In this document: positions 36,871 through 44,192 of the stretch, one piece after another | How the letters are laid out: every line of letters starts with the position of its first letter | Position numbering within the stretch: position 1 is the stretch's first letter | From: Cytophagales bacterium | Lineage (GTDB): Bacteria; Bacteroidota; Bacteroidia; Cytophagales; Cyclobacteriaceae | NCBI GenBank assembly: GCA_022360875.1 | Contig: JAKSBZ010000254.1 | Location: forward strand, 1-49,582 | Direction of reading: 5' to 3' | DNA length: 49,582 nucleotides | Notes under the pieces: model-generated | The model's database searches: none | Seen by the model: the letters and a program-made list of their open reading frames with translations, nothing else | What the model was told of the DNA's origin: nothing | Made by a program: the position numbers and the translations under genes

Positions 36871-37809
36871 TCAGTCAGAGGGCCTTCTCCATTTTATTTT
36901 CCATTTGATACGGTCTTCTTCCTCTTCCTCTTTTTCCGGCTGCTCCTCAGCCTCAGAGTCAGAATCTGGATACCCAATTCCGGGATCCAAGAATGGCGAT
37001 TCTATAAAGTTCAGCACTCCCTGGCTTGTCAGCCGGATAAGCAACGGATCCAGCTCTGCTTCCGAAAGGCTATTAGCCTGCTGGAGCATCTGCCACAGCA
37101 TTGCCAGATAGTTCGTCATAAAAGTTCCGGTGTAGGGGCTGTCCGAATGACGAACCAGCACATCGCCTTCTTTCATCTGAGGAAAGAAGCTTACAGGATC
37201 ATAGGGCACCAACCGCGGCGGGATCCCGGAAAGAAGCAGTATTTCACCAGGATTCTGATCTGTCAGCCGCCTGATTAGAAATGGATAAAGAAGTTTCAAA
37301 AAGTTCCAGGCCTCCATAACGCCGCTTTCGAGCATTTTTCCTTCTGTCACTTGAAAGGGAAACAGATCCTTAAGATAATTCTCCGAAAGCCAGAACAAGG
37401 CTTTCTGATATTTTCTTCTTTGCGCGCTTACATCTGAAAACAATTCAGTCATCACTTTATTATCTCTTTCGTTTCCGGGCCTGAAGCTCAACGGATGCTG
37501 CAACAACTGATATTCAAGCTGCACAAGCAGGTTAAGCCGTTTTTGCATAAGGCGTTCACGAATGCTTTCTCTATAGCTGCTTTGCGTCTTTACTAAATAA
37601 ATCTCTGATTCATTCGTCTGCAGCTCGGTAAGCAGTTCATAAATTTTTGAATCCACTTTTTCCTTTTTATGCAACCGCCGCCGAAGTTCTTCTGCAGAAA
37701 AGAGGCATTGCACAAGATTGTCAGAAACCGGTGGAGGCCACCTGGAAACTCCAGAGGGAGTCTTTCTTTTTTTTATATTCAAAACCGGTTTTCTTTTTGT
37801 GTAAAGCAT
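36871..37809 (-). CDS. N-terminal part of the split paralogue: leader, coiled coil, acidic tail
   Basis: I place the start at 37809-37807 (MLYTKRKPVLNIKK), giving 312 residues. This aligns with the start of the 953-aa protein (MFFSKKRLHK) and puts LVQCLF at residues 32-37, against PIQCLF at 31-36 there. An in-frame ATG at 37881 would add 24 unrelated residues. After the leader come KIYELLTELQTN and ELFSDVSAQRRKYQKAL, matching the paralogue closely, then an acidic tail (DSDSEAEEQPEKEEEEE) and a TGA at 36873-36871. The stop falls where the paralogue continues without a break. It heads the minus-strand unit, divergent from the HopA1-like genes. Confidence 0.75.
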   Translation of the reverse strand: MLYTKRKPVLNIKKRKTPSGVSRWPPPVSDNLVQCLFSAEELRRRLHKKEKVDSKIYELLTELQTNESEIYLVKTQSSYRESIRERLMQKRLNLLVQLEYQLLQHPLSFRPGNERDNKVMTELFSDVSAQRRKYQKALFWLSENYLKDLFPFQVTEGKMLESGVMEAWNFLKLLYPFLIRRLTDQNPGEILLLSGIPPRLVPYDPVSFFPQMKEGDVLVRHSDSPYTGTFMTNYLAMLWQMLQQANSLSEAELDPLLIRLTSQGVLNFIESPFLDPGIGYPDSDSEAEEQPEKEEEEEDRIKWKIKWRRPSD

Positions 37810-38058
37810 AAATATGCATTGACAATGCAGCGCCGTGTTTACTGGTATATGTCTCAGACAGACATGCTCGTATTTTTCCAACTGAGAAATATAATATCAG
37901 CTAAACATTCCCTGAAATAGTGTAAAAACACTGCCAAACCATTACCAGAACTTGACGGGCAGAAATTCCAATACATACAAGCGCCTCTGGACTAATATAC
38001 ATTGCCTTGCAAACGGAAATCAAAAATTCTGATATTGCAGCTCAACAGAAAGTAACCC
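37810..38058. other. Divergent promoter region of the effector island
   Basis: 249 AT-rich bases between two outward-facing transcription units. It contains three short inverted repeats: TGCATT/AATGCA (37815-37829), ATGTCT/AGACAT (37849-37865) and AGTGT/ACACT (around 37918-37931). No clear TAnnTTTG box is visible on either strand. It is the only place from which both units can be controlled together. Confidence 0.4.
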
Positions 38059-39555
38059 ATGCTGTTCGCTGATGCTCCTCTGCAAAAAAAGCAAAGCCGG
38101 TCTTTTCCAGCCTCTATGGGTACTGTTAGCATGTTTCCGCTTTCTGCCTGTCAGCAAATGCAACAAAAGATGCAGGCAGTTATTCAATCCTCTGGCGCAC
38201 CCATACAGGCAAAATTTCGTGTCGCTTATTCCAACAAAACCCATATTGCCCATGCTGTCGGACCGAATGCAAACAAAACTGAGCTAGTATTCGCCAAGAC
38301 CCTTTTTTTACATGAGAAAGACCACGAGTTCTCCAGCGGTGAGCAGCTTATCGGTCTGCCTAACGGAATGTACCGCATTCCGGGTCCAGTTGAGGAGGAA
38401 AAAAGCCCGCCTTCTTTTCATCAGTTGCTGGACTGGCTCTATGAACTGTGGAGTGAATACCGTGAGAGACTGCTGTGCGAGGAAGAACTTCGCTTAAATC
38501 TTCATTTACAACTTTACAATATTACCACTGACAAAACCGCAAGCTATGTTTATACTCTGAAAAAATTCCAAAATTTATTGCAAATTGCATTATCAGGCTA
38601 TCCCCGGCATCTTATGGGGCTATGGCAGTGGGGCCAGTCAGGGATTTTTTCACTCAGCAAGTTACGATGGCGCACTACTGTAAAAGAGGCTTCGGAGAGC
38701 GCTTTTTTGCACATTTTCAATGATTTAAAGGGCCGCGGAAAAAACTTAAAACTGTATTATCGTATTTATATCAATGTTGCTCCTTATTTTTTTCCGGAGA
38801 TTCTGCAATTTGTCATCAACAACATTATTCTCGATGAAACATTTCCCTTCACTTATTTTTTTAAAATAGCCAATGTACATGAAATTTCCAGAAGGAAAGA
38901 CAATCTTGTTATTTTCTCTGATTCTGCGAAAGAGAGAGCCCGGATACTGTTGATGCTTGCAGCATTCCAGGAAGACTACAGCTTTGCTTTCGACAAGGAG
39001 GTGCCTATGATGAGCGACAAACAGATGACGGGAGTATCCATAGCTGAAAGTCCGATTATGAATTACATGCCTATGGAGGAAGGCGTTTCGTTTGACTACA
39101 GCCGGGAAATTGCAGAAGAACTGATGCGGCAGGTTCAAGACGACCCTTTTTTGATAAACTATAGAAAAGACGAGGAGGTGAAGTCTATTTTGGAAAGCAT
39201 GCAAAAAAAAGCAGACAAAACACTTCTGCCACACAACCGCGCAGAAGCAATAAGTCTGAAAGAACTGGAAAAACTGCAGCAGAAATACTTGCAGTATACA
39301 GGAAATGTTTCTGAGCAAATCGAAGACCTCAGACTTTCGGTTTATCACACGACGGCAATGGGCGCATTTTTAGCTCATGGAAACACCTCTTTTCTTGAAC
39401 TGCGCACTCATCTCATTGTCCGGGCACTCCTGGACAGCATATTACAGACTGCTGATCCCAATGTATTTATCTGTCAGGTCTGGAAGCTTTTCCAGCAGGC
39501 CCGAATCAATTTCTTCAAACCGCACGAAAACCTTCCCGCCCGAACAACAGAGTAG
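38059..39555 (+). CDS. HopA1-family effector-like protein (first copy)
   Basis: 498 residues with no signal peptide. A leader of about 47 residues is rich in Lys, Ser and Gln, and is followed by PIQAKF at 48-53 and AYSNK. The C-terminal two thirds match the HopA1 family: YRIYINV (234-240), PFTYFFKI (263-270), RRKDNLVIF (278-286), TGVSIAESP (324-332) and SFDYSREIAEEL (344-355). HopA1 was first known as a type III effector of Pseudomonas. HopA1-like LxmY enzymes in class V lanthipeptide pathways eliminate phosphate from phospho-Ser/Thr, so a phospho-lyase activity is possible, though I cannot check the catalytic residues. It starts the plus-strand unit and is followed after 47 bases by a paralogue. 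Confidence 0.85.
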   Translation: MLFADAPLQKKQSRSFPASMGTVSMFPLSACQQMQQKMQAVIQSSGAPIQAKFRVAYSNKTHIAHAVGPNANKTELVFAKTLFLHEKDHEFSSGEQLIGLPNGMYRIPGPVEEEKSPPSFHQLLDWLYELWSEYRERLLCEEELRLNLHLQLYNITTDKTASYVYTLKKFQNLLQIALSGYPRHLMGLWQWGQSGIFSLSKLRWRTTVKEASESAFLHIFNDLKGRGKNLKLYYRIYINVAPYFFPEILQFVINNIILDETFPFTYFFKIANVHEISRRKDNLVIFSDSAKERARILLMLAAFQEDYSFAFDKEVPMMSDKQMTGVSIAESPIMNYMPMEEGVSFDYSREIAEELMRQVQDDPFLINYRKDEEVKSILESMQKKADKTLLPHNRAEAISLKELEKLQQKYLQYTGNVSEQIEDLRLSVYHTTAMGAFLAHGNTSFLELRTHLIVRALLDSILQTADPNVFICQVWKLFQQARINFFKPHENLPARTTE

Positions 39556-39602
39556 GATGTGCGGTTCCAAACTGAGTGCGAAAAAGCTTGCTCTATTTTT
39601 GA

Positions 39603-41165
39603 ATGAAGCTTTTGGGCTTAATGCTTTTTTTAATGTTGTGCGAAAAACCCCTAAAAAGAAAACATCTATCCAGCGGGCAAAATAGAAAACCATTTGCTGC
39701 CCGATCTTCAAGCTCTCTTTTTCAAAAAAAGCAGCAGGGCATTACGGAAATTATTCAGAATCAGCGCGGAATAGTGCAGGCAAAATTCAAAGCGGCGTAT
39801 TCCGACAAGTCTCTGATCGCCAAACCGATGCCTCCCACTTCTTCGCCGCCTTTACGCATCTCTCCTTTCAGCAGTTTTCTGCACGACATTCATCACGGGT
39901 TTTCGAGCGGCGAACAAATAATCGGCCTTCCCGAGGGACTCTTTCTTGTTTCGGGTCCGCTTAAGAGCAAGAGCGCTGTAAATTCCTTTGAAGGAATGAT
40001 TGAATGGCTTTACGAAGTTTGGGAAAGGTTCCGGGACTTGGCGATGACTGATGAAAGAAGCAGATTGAACCTTGAAGAAATGCTCTACTATCATGCAACC
40101 AATAAAACCTCCCATTGTACTATGTCTGCCCAGGAGTATTTGCGCATTCTGGGGGCTATGCTCGAAAACCGCCCCGATTATCTTAAATGCTGCTGGCAAG
40201 GATACGATTTCAATGTAGGAAAAGCAAGCGAAGAAGGCGAAGAGGAAATCTTTCAGTTCTTTCCTGCCCGGTCTTTTTTGAAATTTACAACAGTGGATAT
40301 TGTGAAAGACGGAACCTTTCTCTTTTTCGAAAACTCGAAAAAAACCAAAGGCTCTTATTCTGGCTCTGTCTATCGGCTCTATATCAACACAGTACCTGAT
40401 TTTGCACCGGAACTGCTGCAGTTTTTTTTGGAGCGGGTCATACTAAACGAGGAGTTTCCCCATACTTTTTTTATAAAAATTTCGGATTACAATGAGCTGC
40501 CCAAAAGACTGGACAACATCCTTCTTTATTCAAATTCCATGGTAGAGATGAAAGCAATAATGAAGGTGCTTCAGGCACATTTTGAAGAGCTGAGCCACTG
40601 CTTTGAAACAGATGTTCCCCCTATGGTGAAAAAACTGCATAGAGGCATCGGTTACTCTCATACCCCTCTTTTTGCTTATAAGCCTTTTACCGAAACTATT
40701 TCATTTGACTACAGCCGCCCATTGCTCGATGAACTATTGCAGCATGTTGCTTTAGCAGAAGACCCGTCAATAAAAGCCTTTGCTCAGTCCCCGGACAACA
40801 CAGCTATACTTGATAGAATGAAAGATATCACCGGACATTCTTTGTTGCCGGAAACCCGATCCTGGGCAGTCAGCATGGAAGATATGGATCGTCTTTCTGA
40901 GAATTATTCGAGATATACAGGCAAAAACTTCACGCCACTGAACAGACTTATTGACAGCACAACTTTTACGAGAAAAGGAGGAATATTTGAGCCAAGTGAT
41001 TCTTTTTCATTTTTGGAACTTCGCAGTCAAATGATTGCACAAGCTTTATTGGACAGTCTTTTTATAACCAGAGACCCGAATGTGTTTATTTGTAAAGTTT
41101 GGAAATATTTTGATCTAGCTCAAATAAATTTCTTTGAGCCTCATAAAAATCTCCCCTCTTTTTGA
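39603..41165 (+). CDS. HopA1-family effector-like protein (second copy)
   Basis: 520 residues from the first ATG. Met7 at 39621 (MLFLMLCEKPLKRK) aligns better with the first copy (MLFADAPLQKKQ) and may be the true start. IVQAKF at residues 57-62 and AYSDK follow the leader. The HopA1 core is present: YRLYINTVPDF, FPHTFFIKI, KRLDNILLY and TISFDYSRPLLDELL. The two copies are homologous throughout, down to the C-terminal DPNVFICKVWKYF and INFFEPHKNLP (first copy: DPNVFICQVWKLF and INFFKPHENLP), but clearly diverged, so the duplication is old or under diversifying pressure. It lies 47 bases after the first copy and is probably co-transcribed. Confidence 0.85.
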   Translation: MKLLGLMLFLMLCEKPLKRKHLSSGQNRKPFAARSSSSLFQKKQQGITEIIQNQRGIVQAKFKAAYSDKSLIAKPMPPTSSPPLRISPFSSFLHDIHHGFSSGEQIIGLPEGLFLVSGPLKSKSAVNSFEGMIEWLYEVWERFRDLAMTDERSRLNLEEMLYYHATNKTSHCTMSAQEYLRILGAMLENRPDYLKCCWQGYDFNVGKASEEGEEEIFQFFPARSFLKFTTVDIVKDGTFLFFENSKKTKGSYSGSVYRLYINTVPDFAPELLQFFLERVILNEEFPHTFFIKISDYNELPKRLDNILLYSNSMVEMKAIMKVLQAHFEELSHCFETDVPPMVKKLHRGIGYSHTPLFAYKPFTETISFDYSRPLLDELLQHVALAEDPSIKAFAQSPDNTAILDRMKDITGHSLLPETRSWAVSMEDMDRLSENYSRYTGKNFTPLNRLIDSTTFTRKGGIFEPSDSFSFLELRSQMIAQALLDSLFITRDPNVFICKVWKYFDLAQINFFEPHKNLPSF

Positions 41166-41579
41166 TTGCTGCATATGTATATTGTTATACGACTTAATGC
41201 ATTATGTTAAATAGAGTTTTTGAAAATTTTTCTCGCCAAAACAAGAGCACTGACCCTGGAAAGGGGCAGACTTAGTTCACAGGCAAGCTCTGTGGGAGCT
41301 GAATTGATTCCGGCAAAAAAACCACAACACTTAGTCCATACACGAATCATTAATGATTCTTCTCATATTTATAGGAATACCCTTTTTTGATATAGAATTT
41401 TAATCAGTTTTTCATTACATTCAGTTCATCAATTTTTTGTGCATACAACCCGCATTCGCGGTATATATTTTCATTCTTTTAGCGCCGCTTTTTTTTTGTT
41501 TCAGACAAAATACGTGTTGCTTGGCTTGAAACAGCGAAGCTCCCTGCGGCAAAGCGGGCTAAATAAAACCCCATCAACT
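41166..41579. other. Long intergenic region between the effector island and the GH109-type gene
   Basis: 414 bases with no gene I can support. It includes a perfect 16-base palindrome at 41343-41358 and otherwise AT-rich sequence. It probably marks the right edge of the island and the promoter of the next gene. Confidence 0.4.
41343..41358. promoter_or_regulatory. Perfect 16-base palindrome upstream of the GH109-type gene
   Basis: GAATCATTAATGATTC reads the same on both strands. It is 222 bases before the start codon, a plausible site for a dimeric regulator. Confidence 0.4.
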
Positions 41580-42956
41580 ATGGAAAAAGACAGACGAAAT
41601 TTTTTGAAAAAGGCTTCCGCGGCAGGCATCGGCCTTTCACTTTCCCCGAGTATTGCTTTTTCAAAAAAAAAAAAAAAAAAAAACAAAGCTTTGATAGGGC
41701 TTATAGGAGTCGGGGCCCGAGGCCGCAGCCATTTGAAGCTGCTTCTGAACCGGTCAGACGTGGAAATCATCTCAGTTTGCGATATTGACCCGGAGGCAAT
41801 CGAAAAATCCAAAAAAATGATCCGCGAGGCAGGAAAAAAAATGCCCGAGTTCTACACCGCTCATGAACATTCTTACCAGGAAATGCTGAAGAAAGAAAAA
41901 CTGGAAGGAGTAATCATTTCTACACCGTGGCGCTGGCATGTGCCTATGTCCGTTGATGCCATGAAGTGCGGCGTATATGCGGGAGTGGAGGTTTCGGCGG
42001 CTATGAACATGAAAGAATGCTGGGACTTGGTCGACACCTACGAAGCTACCAAGGTGCCATGCATGATTTTGGAAAACGTGTGCTACCGCCGAGACGTGAT
42101 GGCAGTGCTGAATATGGTGAGACAGAACCTTTTCGGAGAACTCGTCCACTTCCGCGGCGGCTATTGTCACGATTTGCGCAGCGTTAAGTTCAACAACGGA
42201 AAACAATACTACGGCGGCGGGGTAGAGTTCGGCGAAAAAGCGTACTCAGAAGCCAAATGGCGAACAAAATATTCGCTTATGCGCGAAGCGGACATCTACC
42301 CCACTCACGGACTCGGTCCGCTGGCCATGTACGCAAACATCAACCGGGGCAACCGCTTCAAATCCCTGGTTTCGATCGCCTCAAAAGGCGTCGGCCTGCA
42401 TGATTACATCCTCAACCATCCGAAAGGCGGCATCAACCACCCTAATGCCTCGAAGGAATTCAAGCTTGGAGACGTCATTACGTCGATCATCACCTGCGAA
42501 AACGGAGAAACAATCCTGCTGACCCACGACACCAACCTAGTGCGCCCTTACTCGCTGGACTTCCGCGTGCAGGGAACCCGGGGCATTTGGGAAGTAGATG
42601 CCGACAAAATCCACCTGGCAGGAAAAACAAAAGATCACCACTGGGATAAAGCCTCAGAAACCTGGCTGAAAGAGTACGACCATCCGCTTTGGAAAAAATA
42701 TGAAAAAGACGCCACAGGCGCCGGACACGGAGGCATGGACTTTTTTGTAATACACGCCTTCGTAGAAGCTGTAAAGAACAAAACTGAACCGCCGCTTGAT
42801 GTTTATGATGCGGCGGCCTGGAGTGCAATCACACCGCTGTCGGAAGCTTCTATCCAGCTGGGCGGCGAGCCGCAGACTTTTCCTGATTTTACAAGAGGAA
42901 AATGGATGCACCGATCGCCTATTTATCAGCAGCCGACTGACAACATCCTGCTGTAA
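41580..42956 (+). CDS. Gfo/Idh/MocA-family protein, GH109-type, Tat-exported
   Basis: I place the start at 41580 (MEKDRRNFLKKASAAG), giving 458 residues. That ATG opens a twin-arginine signal (RRNFLKKA plus a hydrophobic stretch), while the upstream ATG at 41439 adds 47 residues that would bury it. The NAD-binding fold follows: IGLIGVGARGRSHLKLL, VCDIDPEAI, VIISTPWRWHVPM. ILENVCYRRDVMAVLNMVRQNLFGELVHFRGGYCHD is characteristic of GH109, which uses NAD-dependent chemistry to cleave alpha-N-acetylgalactosamine and related sugars. It acts in the periplasm. A run of 21 A (41663-41683) encodes a Lys tract just after the signal. A terminator follows. Confidence 0.9.
   Translation: MEKDRRNFLKKASAAGIGLSLSPSIAFSKKKKKKNKALIGLIGVGARGRSHLKLLLNRSDVEIISVCDIDPEAIEKSKKMIREAGKKMPEFYTAHEHSYQEMLKKEKLEGVIISTPWRWHVPMSVDAMKCGVYAGVEVSAAMNMKECWDLVDTYEATKVPCMILENVCYRRDVMAVLNMVRQNLFGELVHFRGGYCHDLRSVKFNNGKQYYGGGVEFGEKAYSEAKWRTKYSLMREADIYPTHGLGPLAMYANINRGNRFKSLVSIASKGVGLHDYILNHPKGGINHPNASKEFKLGDVITSIITCENGETILLTHDTNLVRPYSLDFRVQGTRGIWEVDADKIHLAGKTKDHHWDKASETWLKEYDHPLWKKYEKDATGAGHGGMDFFVIHAFVEAVKNKTEPPLDVYDAAAWSAITPLSEASIQLGGEPQTFPDFTRGKWMHRSPIYQQPTDNILL
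41663..41683 (+). repeat. Homopolymer of 21 A inside a coding sequence
   Basis: A continuous run of 21 A, encoding a Lys tract directly after the Tat signal of the GH109-type protein. Runs of this length slip in replication and in transcription, so the frame of this gene is potentially unstable. A sequencing error is also possible. Confidence 0.8.
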
Positions 42957-42991
42957 AAAGGAAAGCCGCTCAATGCTGCACTCAGAAAAAC

Positions 42992-43036
42992 AACTCCCGC
43001 CAGCGTGCCGATTGCCGGTATGCTGGCGGGAGTTTT
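42992..43036 (+). terminator. Terminator after the GH109-type gene
   Basis: AACTCCCGCCAGC (42992-43004) pairs perfectly with GCTGGCGGGAGTT (43022-43034), followed by a T-run. It could also serve the convergent gene that ends at 43082. Confidence 0.85.
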
Positions 43037-43081
43037 AGTTTAATATCTAAATGCACAAACAGAACGCTTGCACAAAAAAAG

Positions 43082-43684
43082 CTAAACAAGCTCTTTTTCA
43101 AACGTGATCGCGTGCTTCCAAAGGCATATATTCTTAAGGGACTTTGACCCTTTGATCACCGGACGAGTCGAAAGATACAGCCACTGACCTTCGGGCTCTT
43201 TATCCAGACATATCGTTAAAGTGAAATCCGGTTTATCCCAAACATCGGTGAATATCCACTGCCCGTAGCGGTTGTTGAATGTCGTCAATACTTTGTAGCC
43301 TTCAATTTCAGGCAGGATTACTGGCTCCACTCTGAAAACATATTGAACCAGATTAAAAAATTTCTTCTTGTGAGAAGCAAAATGACCGACATGAGGAGGC
43401 ATCACTTTCGGATCGACTCTCGGACTTACATCTACAATCTTCGATTTGCATTTTTTTCCTAGGCTCAGCTCAAAATACACGCGGCGTATTTTTTCCCATT
43501 CGTTGCCCTTTTCGTTAATGTGGCTGTCGGGAACCGCAGATACTGTAATCTGGTAGACCTTAGTTTTGTCCTCGCCGTACCCGTCGGCTTCTAAATTTTG
43601 CTTTTGTTCATCGGAAAGCGCGCTCCAGCCCACAGACTTCTGTTCTCGCACAATCAGCTGGAAGGGACCATTAAATCCATTCAT
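43082..43684 (-). CDS. Protein of unknown function
   Basis: 200 residues, no signal peptide or membrane helix, and no family I recognise. It is rich in beta-strand-like segments (VYQITVSAVPDSHI, RVYFELSLGKK, VLTTFNNRYGQWIFTDV, FTLTICLDKE), and Trp and aromatic residues are frequent. It lacks the leader motif of the island proteins. The frame is long and unbroken with normal codon use, so I take it as real. It is convergent with the GH109-type gene and divergent from the M3 peptidase, across a 508-base gap. Confidence 0.6.
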   Translation of the reverse strand: MNGFNGPFQLIVREQKSVGWSALSDEQKQNLEADGYGEDKTKVYQITVSAVPDSHINEKGNEWEKIRRVYFELSLGKKCKSKIVDVSPRVDPKVMPPHVGHFASHKKKFFNLVQYVFRVEPVILPEIEGYKVLTTFNNRYGQWIFTDVWDKPDFTLTICLDKEPEGQWLYLSTRPVIKGSKSLKNICLWKHAITFEKELV

Positions 43685-44192
43685 ATCAAGTAATTTTTTA
43701 TTTGGAAAATATATTGATACGAAGCCATTTTCACTCTGTCCGTCCTCAAATCAATTCATATGGTTTCTGTATAAATTCATTACAATTTTTCATCCCACTC
43801 ACCAAAAGCTCATTGCTTTTACTAATCTTCTCATAATATATAGGAAAAAATTGGATAACGAAACTCTTTAACCTTTTTGTTCTTCCCCAACAAAACAGCC
43901 GATGAATTTTTCTATTTCGAAACATTAAAAATCGAAAAAACTGTCATTTTTTAAGCATTCTGTTCAATCAGTCAAAACAATATTTGCACAAGGCACAAAA
44001 GCTAATCAATGTCTGCTCGTCTATGAAAAGCTATTTCATTTGGACGAAATGGCGCATTTTCACAGAAAAATCATCGGAATAAATTTGTTTTCATGAACAA
44101 TATATCATATTATTATAAAGAAAATGCGTAATCTATTTTTAGAATTTATATAAGTGATTTGGGAAGAACACTTCCTTTTTAAATGAAAAAAA
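43685..44192. other. Long AT-rich intergenic region upstream of the M3 peptidase
   Basis: 508 bases without a supported gene, very AT-rich. It contains a candidate -7 box, TAAATTTG at 44080-44087, about 105 bases before the peptidase start, with no convincing -33 TTTG at the usual spacing. Confidence 0.4.

Noticed and set aside
36871-36877. Programmed -1 frameshifting to join the two halves of the split effector
   Set aside because: No X-XXY-YYZ heptamer or downstream hairpin at the only possible place; loss of one base or re-initiation explains it more simply.
32020-41165. Structural genes of an injection system (sheath, tube, baseplate) inside the island
   Set aside because: No sheath, tube, spike, baseplate or AAA+ motifs were found in any frame; only cargo-like genes are present.
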